NCBI RefSeq assembly: GCF_001028175.1
Contig: NZ_AEJF01000016.1
Coordinates: forward strand, 1 to 53,190
Origin: Caballeronia mineralivorans PML1(12)
GTDB lineage: Bacteria > Pseudomonadota > Gammaproteobacteria > Burkholderiales > Burkholderiaceae
Direction: 5' to 3'
DNA: 53,190 bases
Part shown: one piece after another, positions 9,397-17,476 of the stretch
Layout: every line of letters begins with the position of its first letter
Numbering within the stretch: the stretch's first letter is position 1
Notes under the pieces: generated by a model
The model's database searches: none
Told to the model about the DNA's origin: nothing
The model's input: only the letters and a program-made list of their open reading frames with translations
Translations under genes and position numbers: made by a program

Positions 9397-10714
9397 TCAC
9401 GAAAGGGGCTTGCAAGCGAGCGGGTTGAACAACAGAGCCAGCATAAAGGCGTAAAAAACCGCAGCTTCCTGAGGATCATCCGCAGGTTGTGGCCGGCGCC
9501 GCACAGCACTGCGTGCGTCGCGTCGCCCAGTGCGCCCTTGAGCCAGTTACGACCGAGTTTGCCATCCGCCTTCATGTGACCGATAGCTGGCTCGATCGCG
9601 CTGCGCCGTCGGATCATCGCCCGTAGTCCACGCGTGATGCCACGCCTCAAGCCAGGGTGGTAGATCTTCACGCCGTCGATCGCCACGCCCTTGTAGCCCC
9701 GATCCACAATCGCCACTTCGGGCTTCACATCGCTCAAGATGGCCGCCTGCTCCAAGGCCTCGGCTAGTGTATGGCCATCGTACGGATTGCCGGGCATCGA
9801 GCGAGCGCCGACTACCAGCCCTTCCTTGTGAGTCGTTGTGATCGACACCTTCACACCAAATTCATACGGCGTGCGAGCCTTGACTTTAGCCAGACATTCC
9901 ACTTCCGGTGCATGCAGCGCATAGAGCTTGTTCTTGTCCTTGGGCTCCTGCGACAGAATCCGCTTCGTACTGGCAATCAATGCCTGCAGCACAGCGCGAC
10001 CTGAGTCCGACGCTCGGCCGACCTGCCGCTCGACATCGCGCATTACGCGGCCCACACGCGAGCGTAGCGTGCGCAACGCTTTCCTCATGCGCTTGTACTG
10101 CTTGGCGTGTGCGTAGCGGCCAATCTGTAGCGCCAGGCGCGGCGCCTCGCGATTGTAGTTCTGTCTGAGCTTGAGGCCGTGGCGCGCGGCGGCTTTGACT
10201 AGATGTTCACGACATCGCTCGAGTAAGCGTGAATCGGTTGGATGGGTAATTGCTTTGGGCATTACCGTCGTGTCGACGATCACGCGCTTCACGCTCGATG
10301 CCTTGATCACGCCCGCATGTTTGGCTGCTTCGATCGTCACCGCCAACAGTTCTTCGACACCCGCTTCACCGAGGCGCTTGCGCCAGCGGGTCAGGCTCGA
10401 CGGATCGATCGGCGGCTCGGTTTGCAAAAACGTCTCGCCGGTGAATACCTGCCAGTAGGGGTTCTCGACCTATTGCCACTCGACTTCCTCGTCAGACAGG
10501 TCGAACGCGTGTTGCAGGTAAAGCAGCCCTACGATCAGGCGGGGTGATGTCGCCGGGCGTCCTGCACGGGACACAAAGGTCTCGCTCATCGCTGTGCCCA
10601 GCCGCACCGAATCAATCAGACTGGCCAAACGCACCAGCGGATGCTTCAAATTGATCTGTTCAAGCAGCGGCTGACGGAAAAATCTCGCTCGCTCACACGT
10701 GGTTTCGGACCCAT
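9397..10714 (-). pseudogene. IS5-family transposase, three lesions
   Basis: Reading from ATG at 10714 gives MGPKPRVSERDF, the usual IS5-group N-terminus. A one-base loss in the A run at 10678-10682 then breaks the frame before what should be RQPLLEQINLKHPLVRL. Further on, an in-frame TAG at 10472-10470 replaces the tryptophan codon expected in the conserved VEW-W-VENPYWQVF region. The longest intact piece (from 10427) carries the DDE domain: VIVDTTVMPKAITHPTDSRL, AIVDRGYKG and RRRSAIEPAIGHMKADG. A third loss in the A run at 9453-9458 shifts the C-terminus; restoring one base gives FFYAFMLALLFNPLACKPLS and a stop at 9399-9397. The enzyme should be inactive; movement would need a transposase supplied from another copy. 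Confidence 0.85.
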
Positions 10715-10819
10715 CCGGACCTCGTCAGAATTTGCAGGGTTTCAAGCATTAATATGCCTGTACCGTGCAATTCCAGCAATGCGGTTTCGCCCTTAAATCC
10801 CCGACAGTAAAGGCTTTGG

Positions 10820-10839
10820 CGATTGTTCAGGGCCGACTA
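10820..10839 (-). repeat. Right terminal inverted repeat of the IS5 element
   Basis: Reads TAGTCGGCCCTGAACAATCG on the minus strand, 18 of 20 bases identical to the left end. Confidence 0.75.
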
Positions 10840-11001
10840 GGTAAGGTAGACAGGAACAGCTCTGGATCTTGCGAAGTCAAGAAGATCGAGCGACGAAGAA
10901 TACGAGTTTTCTGACGATCACACCGGCCAAACTGGTGGTCAAGTTTCTTCGCACTCCGCATGAGGTTTAGATCTTGCTGATCTCGAATCTCGATTCTCAA
11001 T

Positions 11002-11366
11002 TCAAGCATTCCGATCGCAGTCGATTGATCTCAAGACCAAGCAACGCTGCGTGAAGTGGTCATGCTCCGCATGGCCGATGATTGGTTCGATCGCCTGGCG
11101 TCGCTGCGTGTTAGTCAGTGTCTTGTGTTTCCCGCGATGAATCAGCTGTACTGATGACACTTCGACGTCGACACTGCGAAACCCGAGATGGACCAACACG
11201 GTCTTCGGCTGCGGTGCACCGCACAGTTTCTGCAACAGGATGGAACTCAGTTCGAATTGCTCGGCCAGCGTGTCGCCAACGTAAGGGTTGCCGGGGAACG
11301 CCCGCGCATCGATGATCAACCCTTGCTTCTCCGTAGTCGCGAGACTAACCTTCACACCAAACTCGT
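11002..11366 (-). pseudogene. Fragment of a second, different IS5-family transposase
   Basis: The frame LYEFGVKVSLATTEKQGLII, then GNPYVGDTLAEQFE, TVLVHLGFRSVDVEVSS, IHRGKHKTLTNTQRRQAIEP and IIGHAEHDH is the central and late DDE part of an IS5-type transposase. The N-terminal half is missing, the usual RRW-R-R linker before QAIEP is shortened, and the C-terminus after HAEHDH is not family-like. Sequence differs clearly from the neighbouring IS5 element, so this is a separate, older insertion. Its truncated 5' edge abuts the gmd relic at about 11366. Between it and the IS5 right end (10840-11001) I see no gene. Confidence 0.8.
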
Positions 11367-11447
11367 ATAGCCTTTGCCAAGCAAAACCTCGGCGAGATAT
11401 GCGCCATCCTAACCCGTGATGCCGGCGATAATCGCGATTTCTTTCAT
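11367..11447 (-). pseudogene. gmd remnant (first 27 codons, internal stop)
   Basis: Minus-strand translation from ATG at 11447 is MKEIAIIAGITG, stop, DGAYLAEVLLGKGY. This is the N-terminal Rossmann segment of GDP-mannose 4,6-dehydratase (canonical [10 protein letters not shown]), with the glutamine codon changed to TAG. The match ends at GKGY where the transposase fragment begins. It starts 3 bases after the glycosyltransferase stop, so it was once the next gene of that operon. A complete, non-identical gmd lies at 19110-20147. Confidence 0.85.
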
Positions 11448-11449
11448 TT

Positions 11450-12649
11450 TTAAACTGAAACAGTCGTTTTCAGCACATTCATGTAGAAGCGAGCTTGCTC
11501 CTCTGCGAACTGTATAAGCTCACTCTCAGATTCGGTGTTGTGAAGCGTGTCGTAAAGCACTGTTTTCAACTTCAATTCTTCGATATTACTAATCTCAAAA
11601 AGTTCGTAGTGCTGACGCTTACCAAATTTTATATAATCCGAAAATGCAAAAGTGCGAGATATTATCATACGCCGAGCAAGCTCCGCTACCTCACTGCAGA
11701 TCGCGGAAGCTTCTTGCCCGACTTCTCGATAAGGCAGCCAACAATAGTCAACGCCTGCTATGGCGCGATATAGATCGTCGTCATCGACCGCGCCCATAAA
11801 TGAAACCCTGTCCTGCACTTTTAATTTCTTAGCAAGCGATCTGAGTTTGTCGATTTCTGAAGTATCGCTCTCCTTGATGCTTGCAGGATGCAGCCCCGCG
11901 AAAATCAATAGATGATATTGCTTAGGTAGCCTAGCCAAACACTCAATTGCGTAATCAAAACCCTTATACGCTCCGAAATACCCAAATACCCCAACGGTAA
12001 CAACTGGGTCTCGGATATTGTATTTCAGACGTAAAGCAGATCTCGATACGTCGTTGGAATAGCGCTCTCTGTCCTCTACTCTCGTGTAACATAAGGGATG
12101 ACTACTTACTTGACTCAACGAGAACAAGCGCTCAAGGAGAACTTGAGTTGTCGCCGTGTGGACGACTGTCTTGATATTTGCTTTTTTTACAAAGTCAAAT
12201 AATTCTATTTCTAATTTAAGTACAGAGTTTTTTCTACGAGTACTGATAAAGCTTCTAAACGTCGATCGAGGTCTCACAAGCGTACCTAATGTCAGGCTAT
12301 TTTTTTGTGGCCTACCAGCCCGATTTAAAACTGTATGAAATGTAATGCAAGTATTGGGATTAGCCGCTGCAATTTTCTTCAACCTCGCGATCGAATCCGG
12401 AAAATTACTCGCAAACAGACTATATTCATGTTGAATCGAAACGGCATCAAACCCCTGAAGGCTTTCCACAATACGTGCGACAGCTTTGTTAGCAGACTCA
12501 CGAGTTCCGCCGAACTCTTCTTTCAGCTCGTACCGATTTAGCGGGAAGACCGTGACTTCTGCATATTCGGAAAGATCCCGCTCAAGTATCTGAGCAAATC
12601 GGGCTATGCCGCAATCAATCTTATAGGTTGAAACGATAGCTATTTTCAT
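11450..12649 (-). CDS. Glycosyltransferase, GT4-like
   Basis: A 399-residue GT-B type glycosyltransferase starting MKIAIVSTYKIDCGIARFAQ. Acceptor-side features include SIQHEYSLF and ITFHTVLNR; the donor domain has VTVGVFGYFGAYKGFDYAIE and YHLLIFAGLHP. The canonical EX7E box is not obvious: the corresponding segment reads YREVGQEASAICSEVAELAR. The gene is AT-richer than the flanking core genes, matching the ABC-transporter genes 6 bases upstream, and the three were probably acquired together. Its own downstream partner (gmd) has been destroyed. Sugar specificity is unknown. Confidence 0.83.
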   Translation of the reverse strand: MKIAIVSTYKIDCGIARFAQILERDLSEYAEVTVFPLNRYELKEEFGGTRESANKAVARIVESLQGFDAVSIQHEYSLFASNFPDSIARLKKIAAANPNTCITFHTVLNRAGRPQKNSLTLGTLVRPRSTFRSFISTRRKNSVLKLEIELFDFVKKANIKTVVHTATTQVLLERLFSLSQVSSHPLCYTRVEDRERYSNDVSRSALRLKYNIRDPVVTVGVFGYFGAYKGFDYAIECLARLPKQYHLLIFAGLHPASIKESDTSEIDKLRSLAKKLKVQDRVSFMGAVDDDDLYRAIAGVDYCWLPYREVGQEASAICSEVAELARRMIISRTFAFSDYIKFGKRQHYELFEISNIEELKLKTVLYDTLHNTESESELIQFAEEQARFYMNVLKTTVSV

Positions 12650-12655
12650 ACAGTT

Positions 12656-13372
12656 TCATTCAAAAAAAGAGTCGCTTACAATTATACCTTTCTCGAGGCA
12701 AATTGTCCGATTGCATATATTTTCAATAATTGAAGGCATATGAGATGCGATGACTAGAATTGCAGCTCGCTCCGTCATTTCTTTCAACTTGTCATTAGCC
12801 TTTTTCTGAAAATCTGCGTCGCCAACCGCCAACCATTCATCCATCAACACAATGTCTGACGGCACTGCAGTGGAGATGGCAAAACCCAATCGGACCAGCA
12901 TACCAGAAGAGTAAATTCTAGCAGGGAGGCGAAGATACTCACCTAACTCCGAAAACTCTGCGATCTCCGGCGTCAATTCCTTCATTTTTTGCGGTGTGTG
13001 GCCAAGCATCAGCCCGCGCAAAATGATGTTCTCGAAGCCTGTTGCATCCATATCCATGCCCAGGGTAATGTCCAGAAGCGACGTAATCTGCCCCCGACTC
13101 TCCAAACTACCGCTCGTAGGCGCGTAAACGCCTGCCAGCGCTTTCAGAAGCGTACTCTTCCCGGATCCATTATGCCCAAGCAAACCAAGTCGATCCCCAG
13201 GCTTCAGATCAAACGAAATATTATCTAATGCCTTTATGGTCACTTTATGACGAGGACTAGATCCAACTTTCCCTCCCGTCACCAAGCTAAAGGCCTCTCG
13301 CTTAAGAGAACGATTAGAAACATCATTTAGGGGAAACTCGATCGATAGCCCTCTGCTTTTTATATACGCCAT
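12656..13372 (-). CDS. wzt: ABC transporter ATP-binding protein, Wzt/KpsT-like (short form)
   Basis: ATPase of a polysaccharide ABC-2 exporter, about 238 residues from ATG at 13372, one base after the Wzm stop; a longer frame begins six codons earlier inside wzm. Walker A is GHNGSGKST, the signature is YSSGMLVRLGFA, Walker B is IVLMDEWLAVGD, and the H-loop is IASHMP. The N-terminus SIEFPLNDVSNRSLK is typical of polysaccharide exporters. The protein ends shortly after the nucleotide-binding domain (SDSFFE), so it lacks the C-terminal carbohydrate-binding domain that O9a-type Wzt proteins use to recognise chain-terminal modifications. Confidence 0.92.
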   Translation of the reverse strand: MAYIKSRGLSIEFPLNDVSNRSLKREAFSLVTGGKVGSSPRHKVTIKALDNISFDLKPGDRLGLLGHNGSGKSTLLKALAGVYAPTSGSLESRGQITSLLDITLGMDMDATGFENIILRGLMLGHTPQKMKELTPEIAEFSELGEYLRLPARIYSSGMLVRLGFAISTAVPSDIVLMDEWLAVGDADFQKKANDKLKEMTERAAILVIASHMPSIIENICNRTICLEKGIIVSDSFFE

Positions 13373-13373
13373 G

Positions 13374-14180
13374 TTATAGCCAGTATGCAATTCGCTTATA
13401 AGTACGCAACAATACCAACAGCGCGGTCACCCACGCTACGAGACCTATTAACCCGGTTACAATGAAACTATTGATCGGAAGGGTGTCTGACAACAGTGGA
13501 TCGCGAACCATACTGATCATATAGAAGAACGGATTCCACACCATATATGCTTCCAGACTTTTCACCTGCTCCACCCGCCACATTACTGGTGTGACAAAAA
13601 AAAGCAATTGCAAAAACGCATTTACCATTGGCAGCAAATCTCGATATCTCAAACAACTAATGGCGAGAATCATGCTCAATGGAAATAAAACCAGCAACAA
13701 AATCACCATTCCAAAAAATGAATAAATTATGCCAGAAACGTTTAAACTACCAAACAAATAAAGAACAGGGAATAGCACAATCCAACTGTGTAAAAATATT
13801 ATAAAATTTCGATACAGTGATCGCATAATATGCGACGCAAATGGAATTTTCACCTGCTTTATAACATTTTCAACACTTATAAATGAATTCGCAGCTTCGC
13901 TTAGGGCCGTCGTAATAAACGTCCATATGATCATACCAGCTGCTAAATAAGGAAAATATCCAGCCAAACTGACGTTGAATAGCCTTGAATACACTTGCGA
14001 AAGGGCAGTAATAAAGATTGCGGTGCTGATAGTGATCCAGAATGGCCCAATAATGGATCGCCGATATCGTTGTTTTATGTCCTGATAAGCATAGTGCTGC
14101 CACAAATAGCGGTGACGTGTGAAAGCTTGCGTTTCAAACCGCAGATTCGAGATATGACCCATTAATCCGTTCCATTTCAT
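13374..14180 (-). CDS. wzm: ABC-2 type polysaccharide export permease, Wzm-like
   Basis: Inner-membrane permease of 268 residues that partners the adjacent ATPase to move an undecaprenyl-linked glycan to the periplasm. The N-terminal interface YAYQDIKQRYRRSIIGPFWI and the six hydrophobic segments (starting around TISTAIFITALSQVY and ending VTALLVLLRTYKRI) are diagnostic of the ABC-2 family. Markedly AT-rich compared with the flanking core genes. ATG at 14180 has only a weak upstream purine stretch; a second methionine at residue 7 is possible. One base separates it from wzt. Confidence 0.92.
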   Translation of the reverse strand: MKWNGLMGHISNLRFETQAFTRHRYLWQHYAYQDIKQRYRRSIIGPFWITISTAIFITALSQVYSRLFNVSLAGYFPYLAAGMIIWTFITTALSEAANSFISVENVIKQVKIPFASHIMRSLYRNFIIFLHSWIVLFPVLYLFGSLNVSGIIYSFFGMVILLLVLFPLSMILAISCLRYRDLLPMVNAFLQLLFFVTPVMWRVEQVKSLEAYMVWNPFFYMISMVRDPLLSDTLPINSFIVTGLIGLVAWVTALLVLLRTYKRIAYWL

Positions 14181-14908
14181 TTCAATCTTGCGCCTAGCTC
14201 AGTAAACATCAAAACGAACAACTTCGCCTTTTAAGGTTCAAGCCCAATTGGGCCGGCATTTCCGCGCTTCTCAAGCGCAACTTGCGGCCAATATCTTCAC
14301 CTGAGCGTAGATTACGCTCGTCTCACTGCACTTCATAACCACTCCCAACGTCTCATATTTGCTTACACAGGGTCCTTCCTAAAAACTGGGGCGCGGCGCC
14401 CTTCCTAAATGGCAATGCTACGGCTTTCGTGAATCTTTCCTTCGTTATCACAGTCCGGTCAAACCACGACAGTCTACATCCTCGTACTTGGACCACGTGA
14501 CACGGTGACTGATGCTGCATCTGTCACCGGACTCCGCCAAACGCGGTGGACAGCTTGCTCTAGCAGGCTGCTGAAATACGGATTGCCGGTGTGTCTCATC
14601 TGCGCGCCATTCGACGGGCACTGATTTTCCCTGCGTGGCTGGCACGTTTTTACCACAGTTCCCCCGGATGGTCACTTCAAACTCCCCCGCTTGCGGTCGC
14701 TCAAACTCAGCCCGCCGTTTCGGTCGCCTCGCGGATCAACGTGTGATCCTGGGTAAGCGGCAGAGCGATTTGCCGTGCTTGGTTTTCCCGTTCCAACGCT
14801 TGTTTGAACAGCCGTTCGCCCATAAGCCGCGTACCTCTTTGCAGGAAGGAACTCAGTGTTCTATCGCTTACTTACGAGCCTGTTCGACGATTCGGTACGG
14901 TCTGTCAA
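14181..14908. other. Non-coding gap with probable mobile-element debris
   Basis: About 730 bases between the exporter genes and the tandem glycosyltransferase. No complete gene is visible. A 38-codon minus-strand frame at 14823-14707 (MGERLFKQALERENQA...) has protein-like composition and ends abruptly; the sequence after it looks like the tail of an insertion sequence, but I cannot name the family. The wzm promoter should be here; I found no convincing -35/-10 pair. Confidence 0.35.
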
Positions 14909-17452
14909 TCATTTGGATTGCCACCGTCTGTACCAAGCATCTTGCAGCATAACTTTAGAAATTTGCTCGGCGCTCTGCTTCCACGTAATCCATTCCAACC
15001 TAGTAGATGCGGGAACAGATCCCTTCTTCTGCAGCGAAAGCCACACCTCCACGGCAGCGGCCAAATCTCCATCAGCATCCCCCGAGAAATAATACGCGCT
15101 CTGGCCCGCGACTTCCCTAAACACCGATAGGTCACGCGCGAGAATTGGCAAGCCCTTTTGAGCCGCTTCAATTAATGGCAGTCCAAATCCCTTACCATGG
15201 GAAGGTGCGAGAAGGCATTTGGACGCCTCATAGACCTTCTCGAGGAACTCATCACTGATACCTTGAAGCCAGAAAAAGCGCTGCCCGTCCTCCGGATGTT
15301 CTCTCAGCCGATCAGGAAGCTCCCCGACGCCCCATCCAGCCTTTCCGACAATCACCAAATTAACGTCGACGCCTCTTGCCCACAATTGCTCGAATGCTCC
15401 GAACGCTTGTGCATGCCCTCTGCATGGCTCGACCGTACCGACGATCAGAAACGTCGGGCGTTCACGCATGGCTGCCAGTATGATGTTTGCGTTGTCAGGC
15501 ATGCCCGTTGACGGCTGGCTACTTTCGATATCCGCGCCGAGACGAAAATAACTTATCTTTAATTCGCGAGCACGTTCAACTGAGGACGTGTCAAGCCAAG
15601 TCATCAAATCGTCCGCCACAGTGCGCGATATGCAGATCAAACCATCAGCAATAGTTCCAATTGTCGTGAGCCATGGTGGAAAATCGGTCGCTATCACCTC
15701 GGGAAACCAATTCGGATACCGAACCGGCAAGAGATCGTAAACGACGAAATAGATATTCACACCGCGACGCCGCTGAGCTGCGAACCAGCCTTCCGCGTGG
15801 GGAACACAGTCGGCAACCAGATCAAGACCGAGAAAAATATCGCCTTGCTGGCTATCGACCCACTCGTCGTCGCCGTCGATACTGCGATCGCCCATACCGA
15901 GTGTGTGCAAAAAGTGGTTCGCGTAACAATAAAGCATCACGCTTCGGTCCAATCGCACCGGTCGTACTTCCCAGTTCGCCGGCGGAGCACTAAGCAATTG
16001 CCGGACAATTGCACGAGTGACGCGTTGTATTCCTGACCTAGCACCGTTTTCGCACAATACCGATACATCGACAAGGATTTGCTTGCGCCGCCCAGCTCGT
16101 TGATTCGCTGCAATAGCATCGGCTCCCGTTGCGAAGTCTGCCTCGGTGACGGGCAATTCGAGCGCGGTCAATGTTTCTATCAAGCTTTGATAACGTGCTT
16201 CTGCAGTCCTTTTAAGTCTGGCGGACTCCACAAAGCGTGCCTCGTACTCCTTTTCGAATGCCTGAAGCGCGCGCTTTCCGGTTGCGTCCCAAGAGAACTT
16301 GCGTACCTGCACAGCCGCATGGTCCTTGAGCGATTGCCGATAGTCGCCGTCGCTCAGAGCACGTTCAATCATGTCGGCCATCTGTTGTAGATCGAGCGGA
16401 TTGAAAAGTGCATCATCACGCCCGATGACCTCGGGAATACTGGTTGCTCCCGACGCGATAACTGCCGATCCACAAGCCATGGCTTCGAGTGCCGGAAGAC
16501 CAAAGCCCTCATGCAGGGACGGAAAGACGAAAAGATGACACGCCGTATAAAGTCCGATCAAATCCTTGTCTGACACATATCCGGCTAGGACGAGATCATC
16601 GCTCGCAAGCCCGTGCTTTACCGCAAGATCGAAAAGTTTGATCCGATTTGCCTCAGTCGCCTGGCAAACAAGTAAAAGCTGATATTTCTTTCGCAGTTCG
16701 GACGGTAACTTCGAATACGCAACTATCAGACCTTCAAGGTTCTTGCGCGGCTCTACGGTGCCCGTCGTCATAACAAACGGGCGTGAAATGCCGAATCTGG
16801 CCCATAGACTAAGGATGTCTTCTTCCGAAATCGTCGAACAGGCAAAAGATTCCGCAACTGCCGATGATATGTTCGTGATGCGCTCGGTGGGAATGCCAAG
16901 TTCGCGCACTGCCTCTTCACCACAATAAGCAGAAATGGTTAGGACTACATCTACACGTTTGAGTGCTTCAATCTTGCCGAAATAATGCTTTTTGAAGCCA
17001 AGATCCGTTAGATACTTTTCCGGATTGAGGAAAGGAATAAGATCATAGAGCGTGACTGCCGTAAGCGTGACTTTGTCGTAAGCCTTAACGCTCGATACCG
17101 ATACATCAACATAGCCCTCGAACAGACTACTTATATGGACTAGATCCGGCTCCAGTTCCGCAATCGCATACTCGCGGATAATTTCCGCTGCACGCGTTCG
17201 CCAGTCGCGCGCTCCCTGATAAAGCGAAAAGCTCGGCAGCGAGAAAGTTGCGATTCGCTCAACGGGAATGACCTCTTCGAACGCCGCGCGAATCAAATCG
17301 ATCGTTTCGGGAAACAAGTCGTTCAACACGATCCAGATTTCATGCTCTCCAGCGTTCCGAATGATGGCCTTTGCCAGCGCGAAGCTATAGCGCCCGATTC
17401 CGCGCAAGCGGCTGACCGATTGACATCCCTGAAGATCCAAAACAATACGCAT
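14909..17452 (-). CDS. Tandem two-domain glycosyltransferase (GT4-GT4), WbdA-like
   Basis: An 847-residue protein with two GT-B modules. Module 1 (about residues 1-415) begins MRIVLDLQGCQSVSRLRGIG and has TGTVEPRKNLEGLIVAYSKL with an intact EX7E box in LHEGFGLPALEAMACG. Module 2 (about 460-847) begins QILVDVSVLCENGARSGIQR and has FLIVGTVEPCRGHAQAF, but its EX7E position reads SHGKGFGLPLIEAA, with lysine for the first glutamate. Tandem GT4 polymerases of this build (WbdA of E. coli O8/O9) make mannan or D-rhamnan repeats in ABC-transporter pathways. It follows the methyltransferase by 24 bases. Whether module 2 is active is unknown. Confidence 0.85.
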   Translation of the reverse strand: MRIVLDLQGCQSVSRLRGIGRYSFALAKAIIRNAGEHEIWIVLNDLFPETIDLIRAAFEEVIPVERIATFSLPSFSLYQGARDWRTRAAEIIREYAIAELEPDLVHISSLFEGYVDVSVSSVKAYDKVTLTAVTLYDLIPFLNPEKYLTDLGFKKHYFGKIEALKRVDVVLTISAYCGEEAVRELGIPTERITNISSAVAESFACSTISEEDILSLWARFGISRPFVMTTGTVEPRKNLEGLIVAYSKLPSELRKKYQLLLVCQATEANRIKLFDLAVKHGLASDDLVLAGYVSDKDLIGLYTACHLFVFPSLHEGFGLPALEAMACGSAVIASGATSIPEVIGRDDALFNPLDLQQMADMIERALSDGDYRQSLKDHAAVQVRKFSWDATGKRALQAFEKEYEARFVESARLKRTAEARYQSLIETLTALELPVTEADFATGADAIAANQRAGRRKQILVDVSVLCENGARSGIQRVTRAIVRQLLSAPPANWEVRPVRLDRSVMLYCYANHFLHTLGMGDRSIDGDDEWVDSQQGDIFLGLDLVADCVPHAEGWFAAQRRRGVNIYFVVYDLLPVRYPNWFPEVIATDFPPWLTTIGTIADGLICISRTVADDLMTWLDTSSVERARELKISYFRLGADIESSQPSTGMPDNANIILAAMRERPTFLIVGTVEPCRGHAQAFGAFEQLWARGVDVNLVIVGKAGWGVGELPDRLREHPEDGQRFFWLQGISDEFLEKVYEASKCLLAPSHGKGFGLPLIEAAQKGLPILARDLSVFREVAGQSAYYFSGDADGDLAAAVEVWLSLQKKGSVPASTRLEWITWKQSAEQISKVMLQDAWYRRWQSK

Positions 17453-17476
17453 GGGAATACCGAGAGAACCTTATAG

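Larger units (their letters stand above)
9355..10839 (-). mobile_element. IS5-family insertion sequence (degenerate)
   Basis: About 1.49 kb element bounded by imperfect terminal inverted repeats (9355-9374 and 10820-10839) around one decayed IS5-type transposase gene. CTAG occurs at 9350-9353 and again at 10837-10840, consistent with the CTAG-like target preference of IS5 elements, though the exact boundary base is ambiguous by a few positions. Inserted directly after the membrane-protein gene. Confidence 0.8.
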
